DNA of 64,000 bases from an uncultured Alphaproteobacteria bacterium (GTDB lineage: Bacteria; Pseudomonadota; Alphaproteobacteria; Rhodobacterales; Rhodobacteraceae). The position numbers were made by a program, and so were the translations under genes. Of this stretch, positions 23,134 through 33,219 are shown in pieces. The stretch is from the NCBI GenBank assembly GCA_902581005.1, contig CACHMT010000006.1, positions 17,333 through 81,332 of the forward strand. The letters are read 5' to 3'. Positions within the stretch are counted from its first letter, which is position 1; every line of letters starts with the position of its first letter. The notes beneath the pieces are model-generated. The model was given only the letters and a program-made list of their open reading frames with translations, made no database searches and was not told the origin of the DNA.

Positions 23134-24199
23134 AGCTCAACATTATTACAATCATTGAAGATCCTCCATAGGAGACTAGAGGTAGAGGTATACCCACAAC
23201 TGGCAATAGACCCATAACCATTGCGATATTTATAGAGAAATATGTAAAGAAAGTCATGCAAAGACCGGTTATCAATAATCGAGAAAATTTGTCCGTAGTT
23301 ACGAGTGCTGAAAAAATACAAAAAGCAACAATGAGGCTATATATGATGAGAAGACCAATTGTACCAAAAAATCCAAACTCCTCTGCCAGAGTAGTAAAAA
23401 TAAAATCGGTATGCTTCTCGGGTAAGAAATTAAGCTGACTTTGCGAGCCTTGCATATAGCCGCGTCCAAAAAGCCCCCCTGATCCTAAGGCAATTTTTGA
23501 TTGTGTAATGTGATAACCTGCTCCTAATGGGTCAGCTGATGGATCTAAAAACGTATCTATTCTTCTAAAGTGATAATCCTTAAGTAGTTGCCAATCTGTG
23601 CCTCTACTCTGAAATAGGATAAAAAGTAGACTACAGAAGCTAAGTCCTCCAAATAAAAAATACCCAAAATGTACCCCAGCAATGAACATTACAAAAATAC
23701 CTATCATAATAATAACCAACGCTGTGCCAAGGTCTGGCTGTCGAAAAACTATAAATGCAGGTATTATTATTAATAAAAGTGGAACTAGAACATAAAACGG
23801 ATGTGATACCTTATTGACAGGAAGTTTATGATAATAATAAGCGAGGACCATCACCATCGATATTTTAAACGCTTCAGATGGCTGTAATTTTATTATTCTT
23901 AAATCCAACCACCTTTTTGCACCCATTCCCGTATCACCATAAAAATAGACAGCAATTAATAACGCTAAACCTAGCATATAGCAAAATGGAGATATCTTTT
24001 GCCAAAAGGAAATACTAATTGCTGACATTACGAAAATTAAAATGAAGCTTATAAAAAACCTATTTATTTGAGGTTTAGTCCAAGGCTCCCAACTCCCACC
24101 ACTAACAGAGTACAGCATTAAAAAACCAAATAAGGCTGTTGCTAGAATTAGGATTTGTAGTGGCCAATTAATGTAAATTATCTTTATAAAGGGGTTCAT
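23087..24199 (-). CDS. rodA: Rod-shape peptidoglycan polymerase RodA
   Basis: This 370-residue SEDS-family protein has about ten helices. It polymerises lipid II into glycan strands during cell elongation, in complex with the PBP2 encoded directly upstream. Family landmarks are AKRWLDLRIIKLQPSEAFKI near residue 95, VFRQPDLGTALVIIMIGIFV near residue 150, and GRGYMQGSQSQLNFLPEKHT followed by DFIFTTLAEEFGF near residue 250. VGIPLPLVSYGGSSM near the C-terminus completes it. It is the last gene of the mreBCD-mrdA-rodA cluster. Confidence 0.95.
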   Translation of the reverse strand: MNPFIKIIYINWPLQILILATALFGFLMLYSVSGGSWEPWTKPQINRFFISFILIFVMSAISISFWQKISPFCYMLGLALLIAVYFYGDTGMGAKRWLDLRIIKLQPSEAFKISMVMVLAYYYHKLPVNKVSHPFYVLVPLLLIIIPAFIVFRQPDLGTALVIIMIGIFVMFIAGVHFGYFLFGGLSFCSLLFILFQSRGTDWQLLKDYHFRRIDTFLDPSADPLGAGYHITQSKIALGSGGLFGRGYMQGSQSQLNFLPEKHTDFIFTTLAEEFGFFGTIGLLIIYSLIVAFCIFSALVTTDKFSRLLITGLCMTFFTYFSINIAMVMGLLPVVGIPLPLVSYGGSSMIVIMLSFGLIQSAHVHKNIGF

Positions 24200-24200
24200 A

Positions 24201-26138
24201 TTAAATATTAGGATTTATATTAGTTCTAGAATTAATTTTTTTTTCAATATCCATAAGTCTATTACGTACCTCTACTTGTTGTTTATCTGGATAAGCAGTG
24301 ACAGGAGGAATACCTCCGTAAAGTTGAAAAAGCATTATATCCCGTGCAATTGGAGCAGCTACCTTAGATCCACTTCCTCCATGCTCAACTACTATGCTAA
24401 GAGCATATTTAGGATTTTTATATGGAGCAAAACATGTGAACAAAGCATGATCTCTCATTTTCCATGGCAAATCTTCATTTTTGATCACTCCTTCTTCACG
24501 CTCCTCTCGAGTTATTCTTCTTACTTGAGATGTACCTGTTTTACCTGCAATTAAAAAATTCTCATCAGTAGTTCTAAAGTTAAATGCTGTACCATCTTCT
24601 TCATTTAAAACGTCAAACATTCCCCTTCTAATAGCAACCAAAGTATTTTCTTTTATCAAAAGAGCTTTGGGGTTATCTGTGTTTTTATTAGAATTTTTAA
24701 TAATGTTTGGGATTACTTCTTTCCCAGATGCCAGTCTGGCCGTCATAACGGCTAACTGTAAAGGCGTTGCTAAGCTAAATCCTTGTCCGATGCCCACATT
24801 GAGAGTGTCTCCTACAAGCCAGCTGGTGCCAAATCTTTCCTTTTTCCATTTTTTTGTGGGTATAAAACCCTTGCTTAAACCGGTCAATGGTAGATTGTAT
24901 GCTTGACCGAGACCTAGCCGTCTTGCCATGACTCCGATACTTTTTACTCCGACTTTTCGAGCAAGTTCATAAAAGTAGACGTCACATGACTTTTGAATAG
25001 CTTCTTGAAGCGTTAGTTTCCCGTGCCCACCCTTAAGCCAGCAGTGAAATTTTCTGCTTCCTAACTCATAGAATCCGGCACAAAATATTTTATCATTTAA
25101 TCCTATAAGCCCTAGTTCAAGAGCTGCCGCAGCTACTACCATTTTAAATGTTGAGCCTGGGGGATAGGCTCCAGAAGTAGCTTTGTTCAGTAAAGGTTTT
25201 CGCTCGTCATTTAGTAAATCGTTCCAATCAGAGTGCGATATTCCTAATACAAAGTTATTTGGATTATAGCTTGGCGTTGATACTAGTGATAATATATCCC
25301 CACTCTTTATATCAATAAGAACTGAGGAAGCGCTCATTCCCTTCAATCTTTCAGATGCAAATTTTTGAAGATTGGTCGCTATAGTCAGGTGTATATTTTC
25401 TCCAGATTTACCTTGAGTTCTGTTAAGTTCTCTCATTACTCGTCCTGAGGCGTTAACCTCAACTTTACTGACCCCTGCTCTTCCTCTTAAATGTTTCTCT
25501 AATTTTTTCTCTACTCCTACTTTCCCTATTTGAAACTTTGGGATTTGAAGAACTGGGTCAACTGGTTTTTCAGATTCGAGGTCTTTATCAGATATCGGTC
25601 CAACATAACCTACAATATGCGCGTAGGACTCGTATTCCTGGTAGTGGCGGGTTAACCCTACCTCTGGAATTATACCCGGAAGACTTGGTAAATTTACTGA
25701 TATCTTTGCAAAATCTTTCCATGTAAGGTTTTCGGCTACGGTTATCGGTATAAAAGAACTTCTTTTTTTCATATCTTGTAATATTTTCTCTTGACGCTTA
25801 TGCTCTAACTCTATGATGTTTGCGAGTCTTTTTAATACTTTGCCAGGATCACCAGCTTGTTCTCTGATGAGAACTACCTTGTAATTTTGTTCATTTAAGG
25901 CAATCGGCGTACCCAATCTATCAAAAATAAGCCCTCTTGAAGGGGGAATAAGTCTTAGGTTAACTCTGTTGGCATCTGCCAGTAGTTTGTAATCCTCAGA
26001 ATCTTCAATTTGTAGTTTTCTGATATTCCATCCTAAAAAAGCTACCGCACTTGCTTTTAATATCCCTGCAAGCAATATCCTTCTATGTACTCGCCTAATC
26101 AGCTTTGATTTTATGGTGGTGTCTTTAAATTTTGACAT
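24201..26138 (-). CDS. mrdA: Penicillin-binding protein 2 (transpeptidase)
   Basis: This 645-residue class B penicillin-binding protein has an N-terminal membrane anchor near residues 24-40, a pedestal/dimerisation region and a transpeptidase domain. The catalytic Ser lies in SGAYPPGSTFKM (the SxxK motif is STFK), the SxN-type motif in KSCDVYFYELA and the KTG motif in AGKTGTSQVRR. It crosslinks side-wall peptidoglycan in the periplasm with RodA. The start overlaps the mreD stop by one base (TAATG) and the rodA start follows after one base, so the genes are closely coupled. Confidence 0.95.
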   Translation of the reverse strand: MSKFKDTTIKSKLIRRVHRRILLAGILKASAVAFLGWNIRKLQIEDSEDYKLLADANRVNLRLIPPSRGLIFDRLGTPIALNEQNYKVVLIREQAGDPGKVLKRLANIIELEHKRQEKILQDMKKRSSFIPITVAENLTWKDFAKISVNLPSLPGIIPEVGLTRHYQEYESYAHIVGYVGPISDKDLESEKPVDPVLQIPKFQIGKVGVEKKLEKHLRGRAGVSKVEVNASGRVMRELNRTQGKSGENIHLTIATNLQKFASERLKGMSASSVLIDIKSGDILSLVSTPSYNPNNFVLGISHSDWNDLLNDERKPLLNKATSGAYPPGSTFKMVVAAAALELGLIGLNDKIFCAGFYELGSRKFHCWLKGGHGKLTLQEAIQKSCDVYFYELARKVGVKSIGVMARRLGLGQAYNLPLTGLSKGFIPTKKWKKERFGTSWLVGDTLNVGIGQGFSLATPLQLAVMTARLASGKEVIPNIIKNSNKNTDNPKALLIKENTLVAIRRGMFDVLNEEDGTAFNFRTTDENFLIAGKTGTSQVRRITREEREEGVIKNEDLPWKMRDHALFTCFAPYKNPKYALSIVVEHGGSGSKVAAPIARDIMLFQLYGGIPPVTAYPDKQQVEVRNRLMDIEKKINSRTNINPNI

Positions 26139-26638
26139 TATCTTTTATTCGCTTTTACCAATTTATAAGGTATATCAAATAAGGGATAGCAAATTAAAGT
26201 AAAAATTGTCTGATTGACAATTGTAAGCAAGCTAAGTTTTGGCAAAAATAGTAAGTGGTGCAGGAAAAGGTTGAGTGTTTGAACACAAGAGAGCAAGATT
26301 AAAAATATCAAATAATGGACGTAAAATGGTGACTGCTCTATTTGTAGTTTATAGCGTCTTATAACTATAACACTCGTAAACATGAGAGTTGTGAATAGCC
26401 CGATAGGCTTCATATGTAAAACGTCTGAAAATAGCAATAATACCAAAATTGCATATAAGTTTATTACCTTTGGTCTATTTAGAGCGGAAGCAAAGATTAA
26501 GCATAAAAAAAGATCTGGGTAAAATGAATATGTATTGCTCAACCCCCTACTTGTTAATGCGGTAGGGGAAATAATAAATAAAAGTCCTAAAGCAAAAACA
26601 AGAATATTAGTTGTAAGGTTCGATTGATAAAATTTCAT
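26138..26638 (-). CDS. mreD: Rod-shape-determining membrane protein MreD
   Basis: This 166-residue hydrophobic protein has five or six predicted helices and sits between mreC and mrdA in the conserved elongasome order. Sequence conservation of MreD is low, but SFYPDLFLCLIFASALNRPK near residue 38, FSDVLHMKPIGLFTTLMFTS near residue 72 and the terminal YPLFDIPYKLV fit the family. It scaffolds the MreBCD-RodA-PBP2 complex in the inner membrane. It overlaps mrdA by one base. Confidence 0.88.
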   Translation of the reverse strand: MKFYQSNLTTNILVFALGLLFIISPTALTSRGLSNTYSFYPDLFLCLIFASALNRPKVINLYAILVLLLFSDVLHMKPIGLFTTLMFTSVIVIRRYKLQIEQSPFYVHYLIFLILLSCVQTLNLFLHHLLFLPKLSLLTIVNQTIFTLICYPLFDIPYKLVKANKR

Positions 26639-26647
26639 TTTCTAAGA

Positions 26648-27508
26648 CTAAAAATTTTCCATTCCTACCAAATCGGTTGCTGTCCAGTCCACAACTATTT
26701 TTTTTGTATTCAAAATTCGCAGAAATTCCAAAGACTCAAAATTAGCAACTGGCTTTACTCTTAACTTTTTTTTATTATCAATCAAAATAGTCCCTATAAG
26801 AATATCAGATGGGAAAACATCGCCATCACCTGACGTGAATACCCTATCCCCAATATTAATAAGGCCTTTTTCCTCAACAAACTCTAACAAAGGCCATGGA
26901 CTATTATCTCCGATCATAAGACCTTTTTGGTTGCTTCGCTTTATCTTTATGGGTATTGCAGAGGAAATGTCTGTTAAAAATAATACTCTAGCGACCTTCT
27001 GTCCAACTCCAGAAATTCTACCAACAAGCCCAAGCCCGTCTACCGCCGCGGAGCCATTTTTTATCCCATCTTTTAATCCAATATTTATAACCCCCGATTG
27101 ATAAAAGGGACTACCGCTGTCAGCCATCATCTCTCCTGTTACCCAAATAAGATCTTCACTCAGCTTTACATTGTTTAACGCTCTGAGCTGTGCATTTTTT
27201 TGTTCTAGTTGTAAGGCTTTTTCTTTCCAACCAGTCATGTTCTGAAGATCCTTCTTGAGTTCTTTATTCTCTTCTAAAAGTGAAGAATAAATTTCAAAAT
27301 ATCTTATAAAGTCCCCGACCACTTTAATTGGGTAATTTAAAGGTATTGTTATAGGAGAAACAAAATCAATGATTTTTGTTCTTATTAACTCTGTCCTAGT
27401 ATTATCTACTCGCCACAAAATAAAAATTAGAGTGAGGCATACAAATATAAACGTTGTAATTGGTATGCTCCATAACTTAGATCTATGGGATTTAGACTTA
27501 TTAGCCAT
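26648..27508 (-). CDS. mreC: Cell-shape-determining protein MreC
   Basis: This 286-residue protein has a short basic N-terminus, one membrane helix (about residues 14-33), a coiled coil around residues 70-105 (LEENKELKKDLQNMTGWKEK and beyond) and the periplasmic beta-barrel MreC domain. Conserved segments are INIGLKDGIKNGSAAVDGLG near residue 140, VARVLFLTDISSAIPIKIKR near residue 168 and GDRVFTSGDGDVFPSDILIG near residue 222. It links cytoplasmic MreB to the periplasmic synthases. Confidence 0.94.
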   Translation of the reverse strand: MANKSKSHRSKLWSIPITTFIFVCLTLIFILWRVDNTRTELIRTKIIDFVSPITIPLNYPIKVVGDFIRYFEIYSSLLEENKELKKDLQNMTGWKEKALQLEQKNAQLRALNNVKLSEDLIWVTGEMMADSGSPFYQSGVINIGLKDGIKNGSAAVDGLGLVGRISGVGQKVARVLFLTDISSAIPIKIKRSNQKGLMIGDNSPWPLLEFVEEKGLINIGDRVFTSGDGDVFPSDILIGTILIDNKKKLRVKPVANFESLEFLRILNTKKIVVDWTATDLVGMENF

Positions 27509-27528
27509 TTTCCTTAATAAATAAGCTT

Positions 27529-28572
<1,044 letters not shown>

Positions 28573-28622
28573 CTAAACCTTTATTTTTAATCACTTATAT
28601 TAATTTATCAAAATTAATCAAC

Positions 28623-28643
28623 TTTCAAATGAAACATTTGAAA
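28623..28643 (-). terminator. Hairpin after the MORN gene, probable terminator
   Basis: TTTCAAATG pairs perfectly with CATTTGAAA across a three-base loop, giving a nine-base-pair stem. It begins one base after the stop codon of the MORN gene. The following minus-strand sequence is AT-rich but has no uninterrupted T-tract, so termination may be partial and mreB could receive some read-through. Confidence 0.5.
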
Positions 28644-28644
28644 A

Positions 28645-30087
28645 TTAGTCTCTGACAACTGAACTACTTGTATCTGTTTGTATCTCTTTACCATCTTTCC
28701 AAATCGCGTCGATTATCTTTCCATCTTGGAACGTCATGACACCTTTTCCTTCTCTCTTACCATTAAGAAAGTAGCCATCAAATCTATCTCCGTTAGCATA
28801 TATTGCAACGCCTTTCCCAGTCATCTCTCCAGATATCCAGTCTCCACTATATGAGAAGCCATCTTTCATTTTCATGCTTCCCTGTCCATGTCTTTGATTA
28901 TTTTTAAATGTGCCTTTATAGACAGTACCATTTGGAAATATTTCTTCTCCTTCTCCTTCTTGGTTTCCGTTTTTCCAATTTCCTTTATAGACGTAACCAT
29001 CTGAGTAAGTCATCTTTCCAAAACCGTCGTTTTTACCACGGGAAAATTCACCTTCATACACTAATCCATTAGCATATTTAGCGATACCACTACCTTCAAT
29101 AACTCCATTAACCCAAGATCCCTCATACGAACCTCCATCACTGAAGAAAATTTTTCCTATTCCATTTGGTTGATTATCTCTAAAATTTCCCTCGTACTCG
29201 GACCCTGAAGAATAAGTGATTTTACCAAATCCATTCATTTTCCCGAAAGACCAATTTCCTTCATATCTGAATCCGTCTTGACCTGTAAGAATACCTTGTC
29301 CATGTCTTAGATCATCTTTGAAATTTCCATCATACTTTTCCCCAGTAGTGTAGATTGATACTCCTTTACCATTCCTCTTCCAGTTTACTAAGCTACCTTC
29401 ATATCTATCTCCATTTGACTGGATAAGTTTTCCTATTCCGTTTATCTTTCCGTCTTTCCATTCTCCCTCCAGAACCACTCCATCTTTTGTAGTTAGCTTG
29501 CCAAACCCTTGCTGTAGACCTTTTTCCCAATTTCCTTCATAAGTAGACTTATCTGCATAAATTAATGTTCCGTTACCCTGTTTTTCATTTTTTTTCCAAT
29601 TACCCTTAAAAATGGAGCCATCTGAATAATTCATCTCTCCATAACCGTCACGATTATTATTAGAGAATTTTCCTTTAAATATGGATCCATCTGGCATAGA
29701 GAGCATGCCATCTCCCTCCATTTTACCATCTAGCCAACTTCCTTCATATTTTGTTCCGTCCGAAAAAGTCATCGTTCCTTCTCCATCGGGTACACCTTGC
29801 TCGAAAAAGCCTTCAAAAATTTGACCAGTGGGATATCTGGCAACTCCCTTTCCTTGGATCTGATCGTCTTTCCACTCTCCTTCATATGTAAAACCATCCG
29901 GCATCGTATACTTTCCTAAACCATTTCTTAGCCCATTTTTAAACGATCCTTCATAAACGCTACCTTCATCATATTGTTTGACTTGATCTTGAGCTAAAGC
30001 TGCTGCTGGATTTTGCAAAATAAACATCAAAACAACGAGCGACCAAAACTTCCGAGTATAAATTTTCAATAGAACCTCCGAGTACAT
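28645..30087 (-). CDS. Exported MORN-repeat protein with 18 repeats
   Basis: From ATG 30087 the product is 480 residues. The N-terminus MYSEVLLKIYTRKFWSLVVL continues into a hydrophobic stretch ending AAALAQD, a probable signal peptide. A further in-frame ATG at 30129 would add 14 residues and spoil it. The rest is about 18 tandem 23-residue MORN units of the form YEGxWKxGxxxGxGxxxxxDGxx, followed by a partial unit and a short tail. MORN arrays form elongated beta-strand rods that bind lipids or proteins. Its place next to mreB hints at an envelope role, but no function is established. Confidence 0.88.
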   Translation of the reverse strand: MYSEVLLKIYTRKFWSLVVLMFILQNPAAALAQDQVKQYDEGSVYEGSFKNGLRNGLGKYTMPDGFTYEGEWKDDQIQGKGVARYPTGQIFEGFFEQGVPDGEGTMTFSDGTKYEGSWLDGKMEGDGMLSMPDGSIFKGKFSNNNRDGYGEMNYSDGSIFKGNWKKNEKQGNGTLIYADKSTYEGNWEKGLQQGFGKLTTKDGVVLEGEWKDGKINGIGKLIQSNGDRYEGSLVNWKRNGKGVSIYTTGEKYDGNFKDDLRHGQGILTGQDGFRYEGNWSFGKMNGFGKITYSSGSEYEGNFRDNQPNGIGKIFFSDGGSYEGSWVNGVIEGSGIAKYANGLVYEGEFSRGKNDGFGKMTYSDGYVYKGNWKNGNQEGEGEEIFPNGTVYKGTFKNNQRHGQGSMKMKDGFSYSGDWISGEMTGKGVAIYANGDRFDGYFLNGKREGKGVMTFQDGKIIDAIWKDGKEIQTDTSSSVVRD

Positions 30088-30223
30088 TTTTGCTTCTGAC
30101 GTATCGATTTCAAATTGAAGGAATAGCATTCAATACTTCTACACATCATCAAAACTAGATAGACTTTGAGTGCCATTTTAACTAAAATTGGAGAAACAGC
30201 AAATTTATTTTGGATCGTTGGCG

Positions 30224-31879
30224 ATGAGTGTTAATCAGCTAAAAATTTCCTTAGTCCAGGCTAACCCTGTCGTTGGAGGAATAGATTTCAATTCGGACTG
30301 TGTTTTGACAAAAGCCAATGAGGCGGAAAAAAAAGGATCAGATCTGATAGTTTTTCCTGAAATGTTTCTAAGCGGATACCAGCCTCTAGATCTCGTTAAT
30401 AAACGTTCTTTTTTGGAAAATATCTCTATTCAGATTCAACAAATTGCTCAGAGAACAAAAAGTCTTGGCGTAAGAATTTTAATTGGAGGTCCATGGCTTT
30501 TGGATGGAAAAATTTACAATGCATTTATATCTATACACAGAGGATTTATAAAAATAGTTAGCAAAAAATCGCACTTGCCTAACTATGATGTTTTTGATGA
30601 GAAAAGGTTTTTCGTCGCTGGAGATGAATTAGAACTCTTAGATCTAGGTACACTAAAGATTGGGTTTCCTATATGTGAAGATGCGTGGCATCCAGATATA
30701 ATTTCCAAACTGAAAGAGATGGGAGCCGATATAATAATTATTCCCAACGGTTCGCCGTATGAATCCAACAAGCTATCTGAAAGAAAGCAGATTATTAAAA
30801 GTCGATGTGAGGAATCTAACCTACCTATCATTTACTTAAATTTGGTTGGTGGCCAGGATGATCTAGTATTTGATGGTGGCTCATTTGTATATGACAATAG
30901 GGGTACTATTGTCTGTCAGTTTCCACAGTTTTTAGAAAAAACTGAGCAAGTTATTTTTGAGCAGAGAAAAAACGGCTGGGTTCCAACACCTGAATTAATA
31001 ACAGAAATTGGTTCTAGTGAAAGCCAAGACTATAAGGCCGTTGTGCTTGGGTTAAGAGATTATGTTTTGAAGTCAAACTTTCACAAGGTTGTTATTGGCT
31101 TGTCAGGAGGAATTGATAGTGCCCTTGTGACGGTTATGGCAGTAGATGCATTAGGTGCCGACAACGTAGTCTGTTTGGCATTGCCTTCAAAGTTTAATTC
31201 GAGTGCTTCCTTAGATGATGCAAAACAGTTGTCTGAAAATCTTGGAATCACGCTTAAGACAATAGGTATACAAGAGATAATAGACAATGTGGATCAACGT
31301 TTAGCACCGTTGTTTCAAGGTAAGAAAAGAGATGTCACAGAAGAGAATATCCAATCCAGATTAAGAGCTGTTTTGTTGATGGCGTTTTCAAATAAAGAAA
31401 AGCACCTGCTTTTGTCTACCGGTAATAAGTCTGAAATTGCGGTGGGTTACTCAACTATTTATGGAGATATGGCAGGAGCTTACAATCCTCTTAAAGATAT
31501 ATACAAGACAAAAGTTTACAAACTGAGTAAATGGAGAAATTTTGTTGCTAAAACCGATGAGTTTAGAGTTGAAAAACCCATTCCTGAAAATATTTTACTT
31601 AAAGAGCCTTCAGCTGAGTTAGCCTTTGATCAAAAAGATACTGACTCTTTACCAAGTTATGATGAACTTGATACCATTTTGGAGTATCTTATCGAGGATG
31701 ATCTAGCGGTTCAGGAAGTTGTTAAAAAAGGCTTTTTAGAAAAGACAGTTGTAAACGTTAAAAATCTTCTTTACTTGAGTGAATACAAAAGATACCAAGC
31801 CTGTCCTGGACCCAAAATATCTAGGAGGCCCTTTTCGCTTGGTAGACGTATACCAATAGTAAACCATTGGAGAGATTAG
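30224..31879 (+). CDS. nadE: Glutamine-dependent NAD+ synthetase
   Basis: This 551-residue two-domain enzyme converts deamido-NAD to NAD using ATP and glutamine-derived ammonia. The N-terminal nitrilase-like glutaminase domain has Glu in VFPEMFLSGYQP, Lys in KKSHLPNYDVFDEKRFF and Cys in FPICEDAWHPD. The synthetase domain starts near residue 275 with the P-loop VIGLSGGIDSALVTVMAVDA. LLSTGNKSEIAVGYSTIYGD and GAYNPLKD follow. I start at ATG 30224; a TTG at 30188 adds 12 unsupported residues. nadD lies nearby in the window. Confidence 0.95.
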   Translation: MSVNQLKISLVQANPVVGGIDFNSDCVLTKANEAEKKGSDLIVFPEMFLSGYQPLDLVNKRSFLENISIQIQQIAQRTKSLGVRILIGGPWLLDGKIYNAFISIHRGFIKIVSKKSHLPNYDVFDEKRFFVAGDELELLDLGTLKIGFPICEDAWHPDIISKLKEMGADIIIIPNGSPYESNKLSERKQIIKSRCEESNLPIIYLNLVGGQDDLVFDGGSFVYDNRGTIVCQFPQFLEKTEQVIFEQRKNGWVPTPELITEIGSSESQDYKAVVLGLRDYVLKSNFHKVVIGLSGGIDSALVTVMAVDALGADNVVCLALPSKFNSSASLDDAKQLSENLGITLKTIGIQEIIDNVDQRLAPLFQGKKRDVTEENIQSRLRAVLLMAFSNKEKHLLLSTGNKSEIAVGYSTIYGDMAGAYNPLKDIYKTKVYKLSKWRNFVAKTDEFRVEKPIPENILLKEPSAELAFDQKDTDSLPSYDELDTILEYLIEDDLAVQEVVKKGFLEKTVVNVKNLLYLSEYKRYQACPGPKISRRPFSLGRRIPIVNHWRD

Positions 31880-31881
31880 AT

Positions 31882-33219
31882 TTGACAAAAAGAGTTTTGA
31901 GATTTGCTCCGTCTCCGACAGGTTATTTGCACGTCGGAAATATCAGAACAGCTTTGTTCAATTATTTGCAAGCAAAAAAAGTTGGTGCTGAGTTTATTCT
32001 AAGATTGGATGATACGGATAAGGAACGATCTTCTCAGCATTTTATTGATCAAATAAAGAGAGATTTGGAGTGGTTAGGCATAAATTGGGATAGAGTTGAA
32101 CAGCAGTCTCTTAGAATAGAAAGATATAGAGAGGTGTTGAATAAATTCAAAGAGCAAAAAGTAGTTTATGAGTGTTTTGAAACTTCTTTAGAGTTGGAGC
32201 TTAAAAGGAAAAAGCAGCATAATCAAGGCAAGCCTCCAATATATGATAGAGCAGCATTAAAATTGGATGTTGTGGAGAAAGATGCTTTAAGAGATAAAAC
32301 TGACAGTTATTGGCGATTTTTATTGAGCGGTGAAACTGTGACTTGGAGAGATGAAATTGCAGGAGAAATAAATGTCCGGACTTCTGTAGTTTCTGACCCT
32401 ATATTGGTTAAGGGAAATGGTCAGTTCCTCTATACTTTAGCTTCTGTGATTGATGACTCAGATTTTGGTGTTACTGACGTGGTTAGAGGTATTGATCATT
32501 TGACTAATACGGCAGTTCAAACAGAAATTTTTAGGAATTTATCTGCAGGTCTGCCAGTTTTTGGACACCACTCTTTGATTGTAGACAACTCTGGAGAGAA
32601 TTTTTCCAAGAGAAGCGGTAGTTTATCAATTAAAAGTTTAAAAGAAGCAGGAATAGAAGCAGGAGCTATTGTTTCGAAATTAGTTTCTCTGGGGACTGGA
32701 GATGGCCTCGACATAAAAAATAATATTGATGAGTTAACCCCTAAATTCGAATTAAGAAAATTTAGCACAGCTCCGGTCAAATTTGAAAAGGAAGTTTTAC
32801 AAACAATTTCTCGTAAACTTATAGCCAATTTGTCTGTTAGCGAGATTTTTCCCTATCTCGACCTGATTGGTGTGCCAGACAATATAAAAGAAAATTTTTG
32901 GATAATGGCAAAAGACAATATAAACTCTAAAGACGACTTGGTTGAGATATGGAAACTGTGTAAAGAGGGCACTAATAACCCGATCATAGCCCCTGAAGAT
33001 AAGCAATTCATAGAAGTAGCAATCACCTTAATTGGTGAATATCCACGCGACAATGACAGTTGGAAAACCTTGACGGATAAGTTAAACAATTTAACTGGAA
33101 GATCAGGTAAAAATTTGTTTATGCCTCTTCGTTATTTCCTTACGGGAAAGAGCGATGGACCTGATATGAAGAAGCTTTTTCCTTTAATGCAAAAAATACA
33201 AAGATATGGGCTAAGTTGA
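31882..33219 (+). CDS. gltX: Glutamyl-tRNA synthetase
   Basis: This 445-residue class I synthetase charges tRNA-Glu. The HIGH-type motif is in RFAPSPTGYLHVGNIRTALF at residue 6 onward and the KMSKS-type motif is FSKRSG near residue 243. I start at TTG 31882, which has GGAGAG at 31869-31874 seven bases upstream and gives the normal N-terminus. The upstream TTG at 31867 lies inside nadE. Alphaproteobacteria usually carry two GltX paralogs, and this shorter one could be the copy that also charges tRNA-Gln. That is inference. Confidence 0.93.
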   Translation: MTKRVLRFAPSPTGYLHVGNIRTALFNYLQAKKVGAEFILRLDDTDKERSSQHFIDQIKRDLEWLGINWDRVEQQSLRIERYREVLNKFKEQKVVYECFETSLELELKRKKQHNQGKPPIYDRAALKLDVVEKDALRDKTDSYWRFLLSGETVTWRDEIAGEINVRTSVVSDPILVKGNGQFLYTLASVIDDSDFGVTDVVRGIDHLTNTAVQTEIFRNLSAGLPVFGHHSLIVDNSGENFSKRSGSLSIKSLKEAGIEAGAIVSKLVSLGTGDGLDIKNNIDELTPKFELRKFSTAPVKFEKEVLQTISRKLIANLSVSEIFPYLDLIGVPDNIKENFWIMAKDNINSKDDLVEIWKLCKEGTNNPIIAPEDKQFIEVAITLIGEYPRDNDSWKTLTDKLNNLTGRSGKNLFMPLRYFLTGKSDGPDMKKLFPLMQKIQRYGLS

